Positions 6,297 to 8,267 of a stretch of DNA of 8,267 nucleotides are shown here, piece after piece. Source of the DNA: Alphaproteobacteria bacterium. GTDB lineage: Bacteria; Pseudomonadota; Alphaproteobacteria; Micavibrionales; Micavibrionaceae. The notes beneath the pieces were generated by a model. The model was not told the DNA's origin, ran no database searches, and worked only from the letters and a program-made list of their open reading frames with translations. The DNA is taken from the NCBI GenBank assembly GCA_030427765.1, contig JAUICS010000045.1, forward strand, positions 1-8,267, read 5' to 3'. A program made the position numbers and the translations under genes. Within the stretch, counting starts at the first letter, position 1, and each line of letters starts with the position of its first letter.

Positions 6297-7092
6297 CTAA
6301 CGCGATAATAACAAACGTAATAACATAAAACGAACGCGCGGCTGGGCACAAAATAGAAACGCATCAAAATCGTGTTTAACCAACCTATCACCATAAATCC
6401 TGGAAAACGTAAACCATGGCCGCAAGGCGGATAACTGAGGTTTATCAAAGATGTTTAGCCGTTCAAGTCTCCTTAATAATCTCTGGCACTTTATCGTGTC
6501 CGTTTCCGTTGAACAGGTTCCATTGGGTAACACCATGATGTTCCATTCTGTCGGCGGGCAAATAACAACGTTGCTGCCGTAAATGCACAGGAAGTGATCG
6601 TATCAACCCTATCAATGAATAGAATACCGCCGTTTTTTTGATGTTGTTTACATCAACATCAGTACCCAGAATTTTTAAAACCAGCCGCAATAACGGTGTA
6701 TGTGTAAAGTCGGCGTAGTTTATCAGCCCCTCAATCGAGGCTGGCGGCACATCCTCCAGATCAAATTCCCGCGCGTAGATAAGCTTATTAAAACACTCCT
6801 GCGGTAAATCATATTCCTTGATTACCGTTTCAAGTGCCAGTAAGACAGGATGTTCGCGCACTTGTTTACCGTCATAAACCTCACCAATTCCGTCACGCCA
6901 CCATTGCAGACGTATTAACCCCAACTGGGTTTCGCTAACGACCTCGCGCGTTTTGGCAATTTCATGATTAAAAGCGAATAACGGCCATAACACAGCCCGT
7001 ATTTTAGCGGGATAGGTAAGCGATATGACATACCGGTCAGGATCGTGTTCCCGTACAAATTTTTCACAATAATTCGTGGTTTCCAATTGCAT
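6297..7092 (-). pseudogene. NDUFAF6-like (squalene/phytoene synthase superfamily) gene with a frameshift
   Basis: Two overlapping frames together make one protein of about 264 residues. The first frame (ATG at 7092, or TTG at 7101) ends at TGA 6465-6463; the other runs to TAG at 6297. Removing one base near 6468 joins them as KELERLNIFDKPQL and gives the normal length of the family. The first part has DPDRYVISLTYPAK, FAFNHEIAKTREVVSE, IRLQWWRD and IGLIRSLPVHLRQQR followed by YLPAD. The second has LRPWFTFSRIYGDRL and a C-terminal LLRLLLSR. The Asp-rich DxxxD motifs of true squalene or phytoene synthases are missing, which fits the non-enzymatic relatives of complex I assembly factor NDUFAF6. 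Neither start has a clear ribosome site. It lies nine bases before the acetamidase gene. The shift may be a real inactivation, a sequence error or recoding; both halves look well preserved. Confidence 0.8.
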
Positions 7093-7158
7093 TACCCGCA
7101 AATTACCATAGGTTAGATAAAAAGAAATTGTTCATTTCAAGAATTTAAGGAGATTGTT
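7093..7158. promoter_or_regulatory. Divergent intergenic region between the NDUFAF6-like gene and sodB
   Basis: This 66-base AT-rich gap must carry the promoters of both divergent genes unless sodB is driven from within its neighbour. On the minus strand a TTGAAA is followed by AT-rich sequence (TATCTA at 15 bases, TCTAAC at 17), a weak promoter candidate. On the plus strand I find no convincing -35/-10 pair. The only firm element is the AAGGAG (7147-7152) of sodB. Confidence 0.35.
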
Positions 7159-7779
7159 ATGCCATTTGAACTACCGGAATTGCCATACGCCTACGATGCA
7201 CTTGATCCTTACATGAGTGCGGAAACACTGGAATTTCACCACGATAAACACCATAAGGCCTATGTCGACAAAGGAAATGAGCTTATCGCCGGTACTGGTC
7301 AGGAAAACGCCAGTCTGGAAGAAGCCATGGTGTGGGCATACAAAAACCACCCGGGCCTGTTTAACCAGCTAGGCCAGCATTTCAACCACATCCATTTCTG
7401 GAACTGGATGAAAAAAGATGGCGGCGGAAAATCCATTCCGGGCGGCCTTCAAACAAAAATTAACGAAGATCTTGGCGGATATGATGCATTCCGAAGTGAA
7501 TTCGTACAAAAAGGTATCGGTCAATTCGGTTCCGGCTGGGTATGGCTGGCCATGGACGATGGGTCGGGAAAGCTCGAAATTGTTGGCACACCAAACGGTG
7601 AGAACCCTGTCGTTCACGGCAAAACACCTCTATTAGGGTGTGATGTATGGGAGCACAGCTACTACATCGATTACCGCAATGCCCGCCCAAAATACCTCGA
7701 GGCATTTGTAGACAGTCTTATTAACTGGGATTATGTGGCAGAACGTTTTGAAAAAGGCCCGCTAAAGATCGCGGCTTAA
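7159..7779 (+). CDS. sodB: Superoxide dismutase, Fe type
   Basis: The enzyme disproportionates superoxide to oxygen and hydrogen peroxide. The 206-residue protein has all four metal ligands: His27 (in FHHDKHHKAYV), His77 (in QHFNHIHFW), and Asp162 and His166 (in DVWEHSYY). Gln73, four residues before His77, is the second-sphere glutamine position typical of iron rather than manganese enzymes. NGENPVVHGKTPLLG and YIDYRNARPKYLEAFVDSL are characteristic of the alphaproteobacterial group. No signal peptide is seen, so it acts in the cytoplasm. Metal choice is inferred; a cambialistic enzyme is possible because a Gly (residue 160) precedes CDVWEH. AAGGAG lies six bases before the ATG. The gene is divergent from the NDUFAF6-like gene and converges with the NDUFAF3-like gene, with only four bases between the two stops. 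Confidence 0.97.
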   Translation: MPFELPELPYAYDALDPYMSAETLEFHHDKHHKAYVDKGNELIAGTGQENASLEEAMVWAYKNHPGLFNQLGQHFNHIHFWNWMKKDGGGKSIPGGLQTKINEDLGGYDAFRSEFVQKGIGQFGSGWVWLAMDDGSGKLEIVGTPNGENPVVHGKTPLLGCDVWEHSYYIDYRNARPKYLEAFVDSLINWDYVAERFEKGPLKIAA

Positions 7780-7783
7780 AGAT

Positions 7784-8161
7784 TTAAACGGGTATAAGGG
7801 CGGCGACAACCCGGCGCCCTTCCGCCATAAGAACATTATACGTTCGGCACGCCGCGCCGGTGTCCATAACTTCAATCTGCAATCCCTTATCCTTGAGGGA
7901 TTGTTTTGTTTTTGGCGGCATAAACATTATTTTCTCGCCGCACCCGAATAAGACGACATCAATATCATCCGCGTCATCGAATAACTGCGCAAAATCCTCA
8001 TAACCCGCATCGTTGGCCGGTTTATCTAGCGTCCAATCAACAATCCTGTCCGGGAAAACATATACGGCCGAATCATATGACTTGCCGGACACTTTGATTT
8101 TGCCGGAACCGTACCCTTGAATAATATTCTGACCATCCTTAATAAGTGGTGTGATGTCCAT
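7784..8161 (-). CDS. Mth938 domain (NDUFAF3-like) protein
   Basis: This 125-residue soluble protein belongs to the Mth938/DUF498 family, whose mitochondrial member NDUFAF3 is a complex I assembly factor. The whole protein is one domain. A beta-rich N-terminal half contains GYGSGKIKVSGKSYD (residues 16-30), then come VVLFGCGEK (69-77) and MDTGAACRTYNVL (99-111), and the protein ends with EGRRVVAALIPV. The ATG overlaps the TAA of the upstream gene as TAATG, and AAAGGGA precedes it within that gene's end, so the two are co-transcribed. In many alphaproteobacteria this family sits beside secD/secF and an NDUFAF6-like gene. Here the NDUFAF6-like gene is also close, but sodB lies between on the opposite strand. 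The bacterial role is not settled; complex I assembly is inferred from homology. Confidence 0.9.
   Translation of the reverse strand: MDITPLIKDGQNIIQGYGSGKIKVSGKSYDSAVYVFPDRIVDWTLDKPANDAGYEDFAQLFDDADDIDVVLFGCGEKIMFMPPKTKQSLKDKGLQIEVMDTGAACRTYNVLMAEGRRVVAALIPV
7796..7821. terminator. Possible hairpin past sodB
   Basis: AAGGGCG (7796-7802) and CGCCCTT (7815-7821) form a GC-rich 7-bp stem starting 17 bases after the sodB stop. It lies inside the end of the convergent NDUFAF3-like gene. No T-tract follows on the plus strand, so this may reflect only GC-rich coding sequence. It is the only candidate end signal for sodB. Confidence 0.3.
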
Positions 8162-8267
8162 TACAGTCCCTTTTGCTTTTCGATCTGTTTTGCGGCTTTA
8201 TCCTTAACGGATAAAAGATAGATGGCAATGCAGGCCATCACAATACCCGAAACATTAACCCATGTCA
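8161..8267 (-). CDS. C-terminal end of a membrane protein with one visible helix (partial)
   Basis: The frame is open to the right edge and ends with TAA at 8163-8161, so 34 C-terminal residues are seen. They contain one hydrophobic segment (VSGIVMACIAIYLLSV) followed by a Lys-rich tail ending KQKGL, which would lie in the cytoplasm by the positive-inside rule. It could be a small single-span protein or the end of a larger one. The position just before an NDUFAF3-like gene is often taken by secF, but this tail does not clearly read as SecF. The TAATG overlap shows an operon with the following gene. Confidence 0.6.
   Translation of the reverse strand, partial: TWVNVSGIVMACIAIYLLSVKDKAAKQIEKQKGL

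Noticed and set aside
6297..6536. 79-codon frame as a separate small gene
   Set aside because: From about 6470 on it is the C-terminal part of the NDUFAF6-like protein, and its first 20 or so codons are out of frame with that protein and unlike it; a frameshift explains it better than a new gene.
6463..7101. A true squalene or phytoene synthase
   Set aside because: The Asp-rich substrate and magnesium motifs are missing, and the ALPFHARQ-like and LQWWRD segments fit the NDUFAF6-like branch.

Overview
This 8.3 kb window looks like chromosomal DNA from an alphaproteobacterium of moderate GC content. The evidence for the lineage is an alphaproteobacterial-type TruB (with a TDDAEG stretch), an Fe-type superoxide dismutase whose metal site reads like those of rhizobial relatives, and two homologues of mitochondrial complex I assembly factors (NDUFAF3-like and NDUFAF6-like). 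No mobile element, CRISPR array, tRNA or rRNA was seen. The species cannot be named from this sequence alone.

Left part, plus strand (1-1645): the end of an unrecognised gene overlaps truB by an ATGA junction, and truB is followed 12 bases later by rpsO. This is the end of the usual translation-gene cluster, but pnp, which normally follows rpsO, is absent. A strong hairpin closes the operon and separates it from a convergent gene.

Middle, minus strand (1650-5261): reading in the direction of transcription (right to left), there is a coiled-coil-like 146-residue protein, a polar 110-residue protein, leucyl aminopeptidase (pepA) with a complete M17 active site, and a glycosyltransferase-like protein with a DxD-type motif. 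AT-rich gaps separate the first three, and readable promoter or terminator signals punctuate most of this stretch. The two small genes match nothing I recognise and are the most open part of the window. The first has its ribosome binding site inside a 17-base palindrome.

Right part (5355-8267): a minus-strand pair of an NDUFAF6-like (squalene/phytoene synthase superfamily) gene and an acetamidase/formamidase gene is closely coupled, with the stop codon of one inside the ribosome binding site of the next. The NDUFAF6-like gene carries a single +1 frame change near 6463-6475. Diverging from it is sodB on the plus strand, which converges with an NDUFAF3-like (Mth938 domain) gene. That gene overlaps by one base a partly visible gene for a small protein with one membrane segment.

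Functionally the window mixes ribosome and RNA maturation (truB, rpsO), peptide turnover (pepA), amide hydrolysis, oxidative stress defence (sodB) and probable respiratory complex assembly (the NDUFAF3-like and NDUFAF6-like genes). No single novel multi-gene system is evident. The best candidates for something new are the small-gene pair at 4382-5261 and the frameshift site.
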